Below are positions 24,459 to 32,317 of a stretch of 64,000 nucleotides of DNA, piece after piece. The stretch is from NCBI RefSeq assembly GCF_900115625.1, contig NZ_FOXD01000007.1, positions 98,939 to 162,938 of the forward strand, given 5' to 3'. The stretch is from Salibacterium halotolerans (GTDB lineage Bacteria > Bacillota > Bacilli > Bacillales > Marinococcaceae). Both the position numbers and the translations under genes were made by a program. The number at the start of each line of letters is the position of its first letter. Positions within the stretch are counted from its first letter, which is position 1. The notes beneath the pieces are model-generated. The model made no database searches and was not told the DNA's origin. It was given only the letters and a program-made list of their open reading frames with translations.

Positions 24459-24567
24459 TTTTTCCTCCTATTCTATCACATCCACCAAATGTAAAAAGCG
24501 CACGCCCCATGTTTGGACGTGCGCTCTTCTTCGCTCCTCTTTCTACTGTGAAAACAATTATTGTAAC
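24459..24567. repeat. Direct repeat, copy 2 (between DUF3221 gene and YeeE terminator)
   Basis: This is the better-preserved copy of the repeat at 23865-23972. It contains a functional-looking terminator hairpin (24497-24525) for the yeeE-type gene and ends next to the DUF3221 RBS. Confidence 0.7.
24492..24525 (-). terminator. Terminator of the YeeE-type transporter gene
   Basis: Perfect 8-bp stem AGCGCACG / CGTGCGCT with a minus-strand T run (24497-24493), downstream of the transporter stop. Confidence 0.75.
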
Positions 24568-24607
24568 ATTTAGCCGTGCCGTGCTGTTTGCATCAATCTT
24601 TCATCCG

Positions 24608-25855
24608 TCAGCAGAAGGAGTCTTTGGATTTTGGCACGGACAGTCCGAACAACGGCCGGATGAACAGGGCGACAAAAGTTCCGGCCATGGCGAGAATGCC
24701 CCATAGATAGCCGTGCAGGCTGAAGGACGCGATGCCGGTGAAATAAGCGCCGATGTTGCACCCGAAGGCCAGACGGGCGCCGTAGCCCATCAGCAGACCG
24801 CCGATGACAGCGGCAGATACGTTTTTCACATTGACACTGGTGAAACGGAACAGTCCGCCTGCTGCTGACGCGATGAAGGCGCCGAGAATAACACCGAAGT
24901 TCAAAACGCTGGTGCCGTGGGCGAAAACACTGGACTGCAGCGTTTCGGCGCTGCCCTGCCAGTATCCCCAGTTGGCCACGTCGACTCCCATCGTTTGGAG
25001 GACTTGGGAACCCCAAAGTGTGAATCCTGACGTGACTCCCCAGCCGCTGCCGCGGGTCAGAAGTGTCAGCGCGTTAAGGACAGCAAGTACGACAGCTGCG
25101 GTAATGAGCGGCCATGAACCGCGGAGAGCTCTTTTCCAACCTGACGCTGTTGGAACGGCAGCCATCCGTGGCGGCTGTGTCTTTTTCTCCCGGCGGAGAG
25201 TCCACCAGATAACGAATCCGAAAAAGAGAACCGAAACGACCCAGGCCCCGAAATAACCGAGTCCGGTTGATGTTGCGAGTGATACCGACCCGAATGACGG
25301 CATCTCTTCCGACCAGAACGGCAGGTGATAAGCGCCGAGCGTTGCGCCGATAATGAAAAAGAACAACGTCACAAACATTACCGTGCGGCCGCCGCCTACT
25401 GCGTACAGTGTACCGGATGCACACCCGCCTCCAAGCTGCATGCCAAGACCAAATAAGAACGCGCCGACAACCAGACTGATTCCAATTGGCGCGATATTAC
25501 CGGTGGCTGCTCCGCCGAAAAAGGTTGTACCTATTGCAAGAATCGGAGCGAACAGCGTAACGGCAACCGCGAGCATAACCATATGCGCCCGCAGCGCCTG
25601 CCCGTTGCCGACGGAGGCAAATCTCCGGAACGCCGATGTAAATCCGAATCTGGCATGAAATAACGTATAGCCAAGTAAAAGTCCGAGAATTAAAAGAATC
25701 GGCTGGGCTGGCTGCTGTGTCAGGGCCAGAAAGACCGTTAATACAGCAGCGACAATGAGTGCCCCGACAACAAGTGGTGTCTGGGCTTGATTCAGCGAAG
25801 GCTCTTTGGCGCCTTCATGTTGATGACCGGTAACAGCTTCTGCTTGAACCGCCAT
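24608..25855 (-). CDS. YeeE/YedE family sulfur-compound (thiosulfate-type) transporter
   Basis: 415 aa with about ten membrane helices. The family's paired half-repeats are visible: GLGMQLGGGCASGTLYAVGGG in the first half and GYGARLAFGCNIGAYFTGIASFSLHGYLWG in the second. The conserved cysteines in GGGCASG and FGCNIGA are those that pass thiosulfate in TsuA-type proteins. I start at ATG 25855 because AGAGG lies at a good distance; a GTG three codons upstream is possible. No sulfurtransferase (TusA) gene is adjacent. The substrate is inferred from the family. Confidence 0.88.
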   Translation of the reverse strand: MAVQAEAVTGHQHEGAKEPSLNQAQTPLVVGALIVAAVLTVFLALTQQPAQPILLILGLLLGYTLFHARFGFTSAFRRFASVGNGQALRAHMVMLAVAVTLFAPILAIGTTFFGGAATGNIAPIGISLVVGAFLFGLGMQLGGGCASGTLYAVGGGRTVMFVTLFFFIIGATLGAYHLPFWSEEMPSFGSVSLATSTGLGYFGAWVVSVLFFGFVIWWTLRREKKTQPPRMAAVPTASGWKRALRGSWPLITAAVVLAVLNALTLLTRGSGWGVTSGFTLWGSQVLQTMGVDVANWGYWQGSAETLQSSVFAHGTSVLNFGVILGAFIASAAGGLFRFTSVNVKNVSAAVIGGLLMGYGARLAFGCNIGAYFTGIASFSLHGYLWGILAMAGTFVALFIRPLFGLSVPKSKDSFC

Positions 25856-26065
25856 ATTATCCACCTCTTTCTTATAATACCTATATTATTAGTAGGGATT
25901 TAGAACAATCATATTATATACCGCCTTAAACCATATTGTAAAGTTATATGCCCAGTTTTCTCATTTACCGGAATACCGGGGATCTATCGTTTTTTTGTTA
26001 TCATAGAAGAGGCTGTATCAAAAATCTGTGAATAAAAAAATGCCTCGTCGACATATTGAGTATGC

Positions 26066-26521
26066 GCTGCAGACGGACACTTTTCCTCCAGAATACAAGG
26101 GCGGCATCGACTCGCAGATGTTCACTGTGTCTTCTTCCCTCTGGAGATGTATCTGTTTTTTTGCAGAAAAAGGGCCGGCACATCTGGAATCGGGCTTTGG
26201 CTGTTCCGGACCGGAGTGGCTTCGTGGACACTGCATCGCCTGAAAAAACACCCAGTATCCACGGAGGTAGTGTTTGGGGACACTGAGACTTCCCCGCCGT
26301 CGGTTAGTGTCCTTTGATTTACGCCTGCATCCACTAATTCCTGATTCCAGCGGCGTAGTGGACACTAAGCGGTGATTCGTGGATACAACACCCTTATTTT
26401 TCGATAGTAGTGTCCACAGCTGGAGGATTTGCAACCGAAAGCGCGAAAGCGGCCCGCTGAAATACACGGCATGCACTTATCCTCCAGAGCACAAGCGCGG
26501 CATTCCTCTCCTGCCTATGGT
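26066..26521. repeat. Dispersed intergenic repeat with alternating TAGTG-GA-CACTA array (copy B)
   Basis: The 710-bp gap between the transporter and ahpF is filled by this. The word starts at 26224(+), 26253(-), 26276(+), 26305(-), 26328 (degenerate), 26357, 26379(+), 26408(-), giving spacings 29, 23, 29, 23, 29, 22, 29, the same pitch as copy A. Flanking blocks with TCCTCCAGA-TACAAGGGCGGCAT at about 26090 and a decayed copy near 26475 recur again at about 62045. From 26558 down to 26224 it aligns with copy A in inverted order, including the leading TGTATCAAA..AG.TACAGCTCC hairpin and a CATAGGC-GGAG..CAGCGGG.CC..TTTCG stretch. No coding potential was seen. Confidence 0.8.
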
Positions 26522-26523
26522 TC

Positions 26524-26558
26524 AAAAAAAGGAGCTGTATCTGTTTGATACAACTCCT
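26524..26558 (-). terminator. Terminator of ahpF
   Basis: Minus-strand stem AGGAGTTGTATC / GATACAGCTCCT, followed by seven T residues, 7 bp beyond the ahpF stop. Its sequence is closely related to the hairpin at 3702-3730 that leads repeat copy A. Confidence 0.85.
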
Positions 26559-26565
26559 CTATTCA

Positions 26566-28095
26566 TCAGTTGCGTATTAAGTGGTCAAAGGCGCCAAGGG
26601 CCGCAGAAGCTCCGGATCCCATAGACGTAATAATCTGCTTATACGGCATATCTGTGCAGTCTCCTGCCGCGAAGACGCCGGGTACATCGGTGGCACCTGT
26701 TTTATCCGCGACGATTTCACCGAATTTGTTTTTTTCGACGGTATCTTCAAGCCACGCGGTATTTGGATCAAGGCCGATCTGAACGAAAACACCGGCGAGT
26801 TCGATGCTGCGCTCTTCATCAGATTCGCGGTCCACATAACTCAGACCCTGCACCTTACTGTCTCCGTAAATTTCAGACGTGCGTGCATTGGTGATGACCG
26901 TCACGTTGGAGAGACTGTGCACCCGCTCCTGCAGCACGCTGTCTGCGTTCAATTCGGGAAGGAATTCCAGGATCGTGACGTGCTTGACGATACCGGCCAA
27001 ATCGATCGCAGCTTCAATACCGGAGTTTCCTCCACCGATGACAGCAACGTCTTTTCCTTCAAACATAGGGCCGTCGCAGTGCGGGCAGTAGGCAACGCCT
27101 TTATTTGTAAATTCCGCTTCGCCTGGTATACCAATCGTTTTCCAGCTCGCCCCCGTAGAAAGAACGATAGTCTTACTCTGCAGCGTAGCGCCGTTTTCAA
27201 GTTCCAGCTCGAAGTCGTCTTTTTTCTCAAGTGACTTGGCGAACATGGAGTCCATGATATCGACATCATAGTCGCGGACGTGTTCCTCAAGGCTCGCTGT
27301 CAGCTGCGGTCCTTCCGTGTACTTGGTCGTGACAAAGTTTTCAATGCCCTTCGTATCCGCCACCTGGCCGCCGAAACGATCGGCTATGATGCCGGTACGG
27401 ATGCCTTTTCTTGCAGCATAAATGGCGGCACTGGCACCTGCGGGACCGCCGCCGACAATAAGCATGTCAAAAGGATCTTTATCGTTGAGGGCGTCCACAT
27501 CCACAGCGGTATTCCCGAGCTTTTCGAGGATGCTTTTCAGCGTCTGGCGTCCGTCCACAAAGGAGTCACCATTTAAGTAGACAGATGGAACAGCCATAAC
27601 ATCTTTATTCTCTGCTTCATCTTTAAAGGCCGACCCTTCAATCATCGTATGGGTGATATCCGGGTGAATGACACTCATAAGGTTCAGCGCCTGCACCACA
27701 TCCGGGCAGTTGTGGCAGGACAGACTGACAAAGGTCTCAAAGTGAAGCGGACCCTGAAGCTGTCTGATTTGTTCAAGCACCTGCTCTTCTTCTTTCGGAG
27801 CGCGGCCGCTCACCTGCAGCAGAGCGAGAATCAGGGACGTAAATTCGTGGCCGAGCGGTACGCCGGAGAATACAACACCTGTATCTTCGCCGGGGCGGTT
27901 TACGCTGAAACTCGGCACTCTCGGGAATTCTCCCTGTTTCATCGTGATTTTATCAGACATACCCGTGATTTCCTGCACGAGTTCATCTACTTCTTTTGAG
28001 ACATCGTCTGACCCGAACTGTACTTTCAGAACAATATCGTTTTCGAGCAGTTTCAAATACTCTTTAAGCTGTGACTTAATCTCCTGATCGAGCAT
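26566..28095 (-). CDS. ahpF: Alkyl hydroperoxide reductase subunit F
   Basis: 509 aa, standard. The N-terminal double-thioredoxin domain carries the redox pair SCHNCPD (about residues 128-132). The C-terminal two-thirds is a thioredoxin-reductase-like flavoprotein with GGGPAGASAAIYAARKG (FAD), the CxxC in YCPHCDGP, GGGNSGIEAAIDLAG (NADH) and the closing VPGVFAAGDCTD. It passes electrons from NADH to AhpC for peroxide detoxification. It lies 116 bp downstream of ahpC on the same strand, in the normal Bacillus order. Confidence 0.96.
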   Translation of the reverse strand: MLDQEIKSQLKEYLKLLENDIVLKVQFGSDDVSKEVDELVQEITGMSDKITMKQGEFPRVPSFSVNRPGEDTGVVFSGVPLGHEFTSLILALLQVSGRAPKEEEQVLEQIRQLQGPLHFETFVSLSCHNCPDVVQALNLMSVIHPDITHTMIEGSAFKDEAENKDVMAVPSVYLNGDSFVDGRQTLKSILEKLGNTAVDVDALNDKDPFDMLIVGGGPAGASAAIYAARKGIRTGIIADRFGGQVADTKGIENFVTTKYTEGPQLTASLEEHVRDYDVDIMDSMFAKSLEKKDDFELELENGATLQSKTIVLSTGASWKTIGIPGEAEFTNKGVAYCPHCDGPMFEGKDVAVIGGGNSGIEAAIDLAGIVKHVTILEFLPELNADSVLQERVHSLSNVTVITNARTSEIYGDSKVQGLSYVDRESDEERSIELAGVFVQIGLDPNTAWLEDTVEKNKFGEIVADKTGATDVPGVFAAGDCTDMPYKQIITSMGSGASAALGAFDHLIRN

Positions 28096-28211
28096 AGAGG
28101 GACCCTCTCTTTCGTTTTATCTCTACAGTAAGGAAGTTCGACGCCGTCAAACGTCGAACCCCTCCAAAAAACTGTCATGTTTTTATTTTGCTGCGTCTAA
28201 CGGTGCTTCTC

Positions 28212-28775
28212 TTAAATTTTACCTACCAGGTCAAGGCTCGGCTTCAGTGTTTCACCGGTTTCGTCCCATTTAGCCGGGCATACTTCGTCCGGATTTTCAC
28301 GTACATACTGCGCTGCCTTGATTTTGCTTATGATGGTGCTTGCGTCACGGCCGATGCCGTCTGCGTTGATTTCCACCGTCTGGATCACGCCGTCCGGATC
28401 AATGATGAACGTACCGCGGTCAGCCAGACCTTCGTCTTCGCGCAGCACATCAAAGTTGCGGGAAAGCTGCTGGGACGGATCGCCGATCATGGTATACTCG
28501 ATTTTATTGATGGAGTCCGATGCTTCGTGCCATGCCTTGTGTACAAAGTGTGTATCTGTGGAAACGGAATACACTTCTGTACCAAGTTTTTTAAGTTCCG
28601 CATACTGTTCCTGCATATCTTCCAGTTCCGTCGGGCAGACGAAAGAAAAGTCTGCAGGATAGAAAACGACGACGCTCCACTGACCTTTGAAATTATCCTG
28701 GGTTACGTCAATGAAATCGCCTTGATGGAAAGCTTTCGCTTCAAATGATTCTACTTCTTTTCCAATTAATGACAT
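28212..28775 (-). CDS. ahpC: Peroxiredoxin AhpC
   Basis: 187 aa, the exact normal length. The peroxidatic Cys is in [13 protein letters not shown] (about residue 47) and the resolving Cys in DEVCPAKW (about residue 166), a typical 2-Cys peroxiredoxin reduced by AhpF. The start at [10 protein letters not shown] is fixed by AAGGAGG nine bases upstream; the longer upstream reading frame is not coding. Transcription probably starts from a good promoter at 28845-28818, with a PerR-box-like sequence just upstream. Confidence 0.97.
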   Translation of the reverse strand: MSLIGKEVESFEAKAFHQGDFIDVTQDNFKGQWSVVVFYPADFSFVCPTELEDMQEQYAELKKLGTEVYSVSTDTHFVHKAWHEASDSINKIEYTMIGDPSQQLSRNFDVLREDEGLADRGTFIIDPDGVIQTVEINADGIGRDASTIISKIKAAQYVRENPDEVCPAKWDETGETLKPSLDLVGKI

Positions 28776-28817
28776 GATGCATGTCCTCCTTGTTAAAAAT
28801 ACTGATGTATACTCATT

Positions 28818-28892
28818 ATTATATTGTCTTGATAAAGACATGCAATAATGATGTAATGTTTTTTTCCTAATAAAAATTATCAATAATTATTG
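28818..28892 (-). promoter_or_regulatory. ahpC promoter with PerR-box-like sequence
   Basis: On the minus strand, -35 TTGCAT (28845-28840), 16-bp spacer, -10 TATAAT (28823-28818). About 30-45 bp further upstream, CAATAATTATTGATAATT (28892-28875) resembles the PerR operator TTATAATnATTATAA, though with mismatches. PerR control of ahpCF is well known in Bacillus; the operator itself is inferred. Confidence 0.55.
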
Positions 28893-29058
28893 TCGATTTG
28901 TCAACATATCCACGGTGCAGATTCTCTTTTCTGCCCTGAATTGTTAATAATCAATGAACGAATGAAAAGAAAACGCTTTACTGCTTTCATTCTTAATCAC
29001 AAATACTAATTGAGAATGGCATACCATTACGTGACGGCCACATACGTGGTACCCAGTT

Positions 29059-29646
29059 CTACTTTGAAATAAACCGATTTTCTGTTTCCCAGAATCTGTA
29101 CGGATAATCCTTAGCCTCTCCTGTATTCTCAATTCCTATCCGCGGACCGCTTGAAATCTCCTCCGGCCTTTTTCCTTTCATAATATACAGCGTTTCTCCG
29201 GAGAAATGACGGCCGTAATCTTCCATTGTAATGCCGAGCGCTTTCGTTAATTTACCCGGGCCGTTTGTTAATTCTATGTCTTTTGGCCGTTTTCTCCGTG
29301 AACGCATGAGATCAATACCCTCCACGGGTTCAAGCGCCCGGATAAGCACCGCCTGCGGTACTCCCGCAGGTGCGCTGACAACATTCACAAGGCAATGGGT
29401 ATGCATCTCAAATACATATACATGCCCGGGGGCGTGGAACATAATTTCTGTACGCTTTGTTCGTTTGTTTTCAAAACTGTGCGCCGCCCGGTCTTCTTCT
29501 CCCAAATAGGCTTCCGTCTCTACAATTTTCCCTGCCGCTTTTCCATCTTTCGTTTCTTTGACGAGCAGGCAGCCAAGCAGATTTTGGGCCACCTGCAACG
29601 TTGATCCATAAAAAATTTTTTCGACATCACGACATTCCATTATCAC
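29059..29646 (-). CDS. DNA-3-methyladenine glycosylase (AAG/MPG family)
   Basis: 195 aa, normal for bacterial MPG. The catalytic Glu is in VETEAYLGEEDRAAHS. Other family signatures are LVKETKDGKAAGKIVE, FEMHTHCLVNVV, AVLIRALEPVEGID and LTNGPGKLTKALGI. It excises alkylated purines by base flipping. It is a monocistronic gene, divergent from metE. Confidence 0.94.
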   Translation of the reverse strand: MIMECRDVEKIFYGSTLQVAQNLLGCLLVKETKDGKAAGKIVETEAYLGEEDRAAHSFENKRTKRTEIMFHAPGHVYVFEMHTHCLVNVVSAPAGVPQAVLIRALEPVEGIDLMRSRRKRPKDIELTNGPGKLTKALGITMEDYGRHFSGETLYIMKGKRPEEISSGPRIGIENTGEAKDYPYRFWETENRFISK

Positions 29647-29711
29647 GCTTCACCTCGTACATGTTGGTATTTAACAAGATTTCCGGCACAATATATGCGG
29701 TTTAAGCGCCC

Positions 29712-29741
29712 TTGACAGGAAAGGAGCACAAGCGATATAGT
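29712..29741 (+). promoter_or_regulatory. Promoter of the metE leader
   Basis: -35 TTGACA (29712-29717), 18-bp spacer, -10 TATAGT (29736-29741). The start codon of metE is 250 bp further on, so the transcript would carry a long leader. Confidence 0.65.
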
Positions 29742-29747
29742 TTGTCT

Positions 29748-29938
29748 ACAAACATTGAGATATGACGGTAATAGACACCCATTATTTTATCATTTTTCAG
29801 TGAAAGAAAGAACGGTTGTCTATGATTGGACGCCTACAGGTCTGCAGGGGGACAGACAGGTGTCGGACACTACATATCCGGCCGGGTATTTTTACTTACG
29901 TTTCTCCCGTCCGTCGTATGGTAAAAATACCTGTTTTT
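29748..29938 (+). promoter_or_regulatory. Long metE leader ending in a terminator-like hairpin (candidate attenuator)
   Basis: The roughly 240-nt leader holds several potential stems: TGTCTA/TAGACA (29743-29777), a longer ATAGACACC/GGTTGTCTAT (29771-29823), and GTCTG/CAGAC. It ends in a strong stem GGTATTTTTAC (29885-29895) / GTAAAAATACC (29921-29931) with six T residues at 29933-29938. It stands 50 nt before the metE RBS, an attenuator's position. I do not see the conserved boxes of the SAM (S-box), cobalamin or T-box leaders, so the ligand, if any, is unknown. Confidence 0.55.
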
Positions 29939-29990
29939 TAAGGCTCTTATCTTTATTATGAACATTTTCATTTATCAAGGAGGCAGCGTT

Positions 29991-32270
29991 ATGGGAATTA
30001 CCTGGACCAGCAGCACCCCCGGATATCCGAGGCTCGGGGAAAATCGTGAATGGAAACGGACACTGGAAAGTTTTTGGTCGGAAAAAATCGGCAGAGAGGA
30101 ATTTCTGCAGACGATGAAAGACCTGCGACTCGAGTACCTGCAGAAACAAAAGGACAAAGGCATTGACCTGGTTCCTGTCGGCGATTTTTCCTATTATGAC
30201 CACATTCTGGACACAGCTGTCATGTTCGGTTTGATTCCTGAGCGGTTTCAGGGCAGCACAGATACACTTCAGACGTATTTTAACATGGCGCGCGGTACAG
30301 ACGAAGCGCCGGCGTGTGAAATGACAAAATGGTTCAACACCAATTATCATTATATCGTACCGGAACTCGGTAATATTATCCCTTCCCTTCACGAAAACAA
30401 ACCGCTTCAGGACTACAAAGAAGCCAAACAGGAACTGGGGCTGGAGACAAAGCCGGTTCTTATCGGACCATTCACGCTTTTGAAGTTGTCCAAAGGCTAT
30501 GACGCTGCGGACTTCAACGCAAAACTCGAACAGCTTCTTCCGCTGTACACAACCGTGCTGCAGCAGCTTCAGGAAGCCGGTGCCTCCTGGGTACAGATCG
30601 ATGAACCATCACTCGTTCCGACAATAAGCGAAGAGGAAGTCCGCTCTGTACAGCACATCTACGAGACGTTCGCCGCAGATGTGCCGGAGCTTTCCATTCT
30701 GCTTCAGACTTATTTTGAAGGTGTTCATTTTTACGAAAAGATAACGAGCCTGCCGGTTGCCGGTATCGGGCTGGATTTTGTTCATGGATACGAAAAAAAC
30801 ATGGCCGCTCTGAAACAATTCGGATTCCCGGAAGACAAGACACTTGCCGCGGGCGTGATCGACGGACGCAACATCTGGCGCGCCGATCTGAAAGCAAAAG
30901 AAGAACTGCTGAAAGAGATCGATGCGCATGCCCCTGAATCGGATAAAATGGTGCAGCCGTCCTGCAGCCTGCTTCACGTACCAGTCACAAAAACACTGGA
31001 AACAAAGCTCGATTCCGTCCTGTACGGCGCCCTTTCCTTCGCGGATGAGAAGCTGGAGGAAACAGCCGCCCTCACGAGTCTTTTGAATGGATACGGAGTC
31101 GAAGAAGTGGTGGGAAATAATCAAGAAGCGCTGAAAACATTCGCAAAGACGTACCGCCAGCAGTCCGCCGACTTGACGAAAGAACGCGGATCGCTGCCGT
31201 CCAAGCGTGAGCTTCCTTTTGCCGAGCGCAAAAAGTACCAGGATGAGAAATGGGATCTCCCGCTTCTCCCAACGACAACAATCGGCAGCTTCCCGCAGAC
31301 AAAAGAAGTCCGTGTGGCGCGCCAGCAGTTCCGCAGAGGGGAAAAAAGCCCGGAAGCCTATAACGAATTCATCCGCGGCAAAATCAAGGAGTGGATTGAT
31401 CTTCAGGAAGATATCGGCCTTGATGTACTCGTACACGGAGAATTTGAACGCAATGATATGGTGGAATTTTTCGGGGAAAAACTGAATGGCTTCGCGTTCA
31501 CAAGCTACGGCTGGGTGCAGTCCTACGGTTCCCGCTGCGTCAAACCGCCGATTATTTACGACGATGTGACGTTTGATAAGCCGATGACGGTGGAGGAATC
31601 CCGTTACGCACAATCGTTGACTGATAAACCGGTAAAAGGTATGCTGACTGGTCCGGTGACAATTCTCAACTGGTCGTTTGAGCGGGATGATATCCCAAGA
31701 AAAGAAACGTCCTACCAGATTGCCGTCGCGCTCAGCCGGGAAGTACAGGCACTGGAGGAAGCAGGCATCGACATGATCCAGGTCGATGAACCGGCGGTAC
31801 GGGAAGGTCTGCCGCTCAAGCGGGAGGAATGGGATGAATATCTGGACTGGTCGGTGACCGCATTCCGGCTGGCCACGTCCAATATTAAACCGTCCACCCA
31901 GATTCACACGCATATGTGCTACAGCGAATTTCAGGACATGATCGAATCGATCCGGGATCTGGACGCCGATGTCATTTCCATCGAAACGTCCCGCAGCCAC
32001 GGAGAGCTGATCGAATCCTTTGAAACCGCCGTTTATGAAAAAGGAATCGGACTCGGTGTGTATGATATTCACAGCCCCCGCGTTCCTTCTGTTAACGAAA
32101 TGAAAGAAATGATTGACCGTGCTCTCCGCGTGCTTCCGGCGGATCTGTTCTGGATCAACCCGGACTGCGGCCTGAAAACAAGAAATACACCGGAAACGGT
32201 CGATTCTCTGAAAAACATGGTCCAGGCGGCACAAGAAAGCAGAAAAGCACGCGAAATGTCTACCAAGTAA
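29991..32270 (+). CDS. metE: Cobalamin-independent methionine synthase
   Basis: 759 aa, full length. The N-terminal folate-binding barrel begins TSSTPGYPRLGENREWKR. The catalytic C-terminal barrel has the TTTIGSFPQT motif and the zinc ligands in IHTHMCYSEFQDM (His, Cys), a Glu, and NPDCGLKTR (Cys). It methylates homocysteine from 5-methyltetrahydropteroyl-triglutamate. The start at MGITWTSS is set by AAGGAGG (29978-29984); a longer upstream reading frame is rejected. Expression is probably controlled in the long leader. Confidence 0.97.
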   Translation: MGITWTSSTPGYPRLGENREWKRTLESFWSEKIGREEFLQTMKDLRLEYLQKQKDKGIDLVPVGDFSYYDHILDTAVMFGLIPERFQGSTDTLQTYFNMARGTDEAPACEMTKWFNTNYHYIVPELGNIIPSLHENKPLQDYKEAKQELGLETKPVLIGPFTLLKLSKGYDAADFNAKLEQLLPLYTTVLQQLQEAGASWVQIDEPSLVPTISEEEVRSVQHIYETFAADVPELSILLQTYFEGVHFYEKITSLPVAGIGLDFVHGYEKNMAALKQFGFPEDKTLAAGVIDGRNIWRADLKAKEELLKEIDAHAPESDKMVQPSCSLLHVPVTKTLETKLDSVLYGALSFADEKLEETAALTSLLNGYGVEEVVGNNQEALKTFAKTYRQQSADLTKERGSLPSKRELPFAERKKYQDEKWDLPLLPTTTIGSFPQTKEVRVARQQFRRGEKSPEAYNEFIRGKIKEWIDLQEDIGLDVLVHGEFERNDMVEFFGEKLNGFAFTSYGWVQSYGSRCVKPPIIYDDVTFDKPMTVEESRYAQSLTDKPVKGMLTGPVTILNWSFERDDIPRKETSYQIAVALSREVQALEEAGIDMIQVDEPAVREGLPLKREEWDEYLDWSVTAFRLATSNIKPSTQIHTHMCYSEFQDMIESIRDLDADVISIETSRSHGELIESFETAVYEKGIGLGVYDIHSPRVPSVNEMKEMIDRALRVLPADLFWINPDCGLKTRNTPETVDSLKNMVQAAQESRKAREMSTK

Positions 32271-32275
32271 AACAA

Positions 32276-32299
32276 AAGGGGCCGGCTTTATGGCCCCTT
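32276..32299. terminator. Hairpin between metE and nrdA
   Basis: Stem AAGGGGCC / GGCCCCTT with a short loop. It lacks a good T run on the plus strand, so it may be a weak or partial terminator, leaving some readthrough from metE into nrdA. Confidence 0.5.
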
Positions 32300-32317
32300 A
32301 TTGATGGAGGAATCAAA

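Noticed and set aside
26018..26476. Minus-strand ORFs of 70-152 aa in the 26.0-26.5 kb gap
   Set aside because: They run across the repeat array in several frames, have no RBS and mirror the repeat's periodic words.
28944..29132. 62-aa minus-strand ORF at the end of the glycosylase gene
   Set aside because: Out-of-frame overlap with the glycosylase 3' end and no RBS.
29748..29938. SAM (S-box), cobalamin or T-box riboswitch before metE
   Set aside because: None of their conserved boxes could be found; only the terminator-like hairpin and local stems are visible.
30609..32234. 541-aa minus-strand ORF within metE
   Set aside because: Antisense to the unmistakable MetE reading frame, with no RBS and no recognisable motif.
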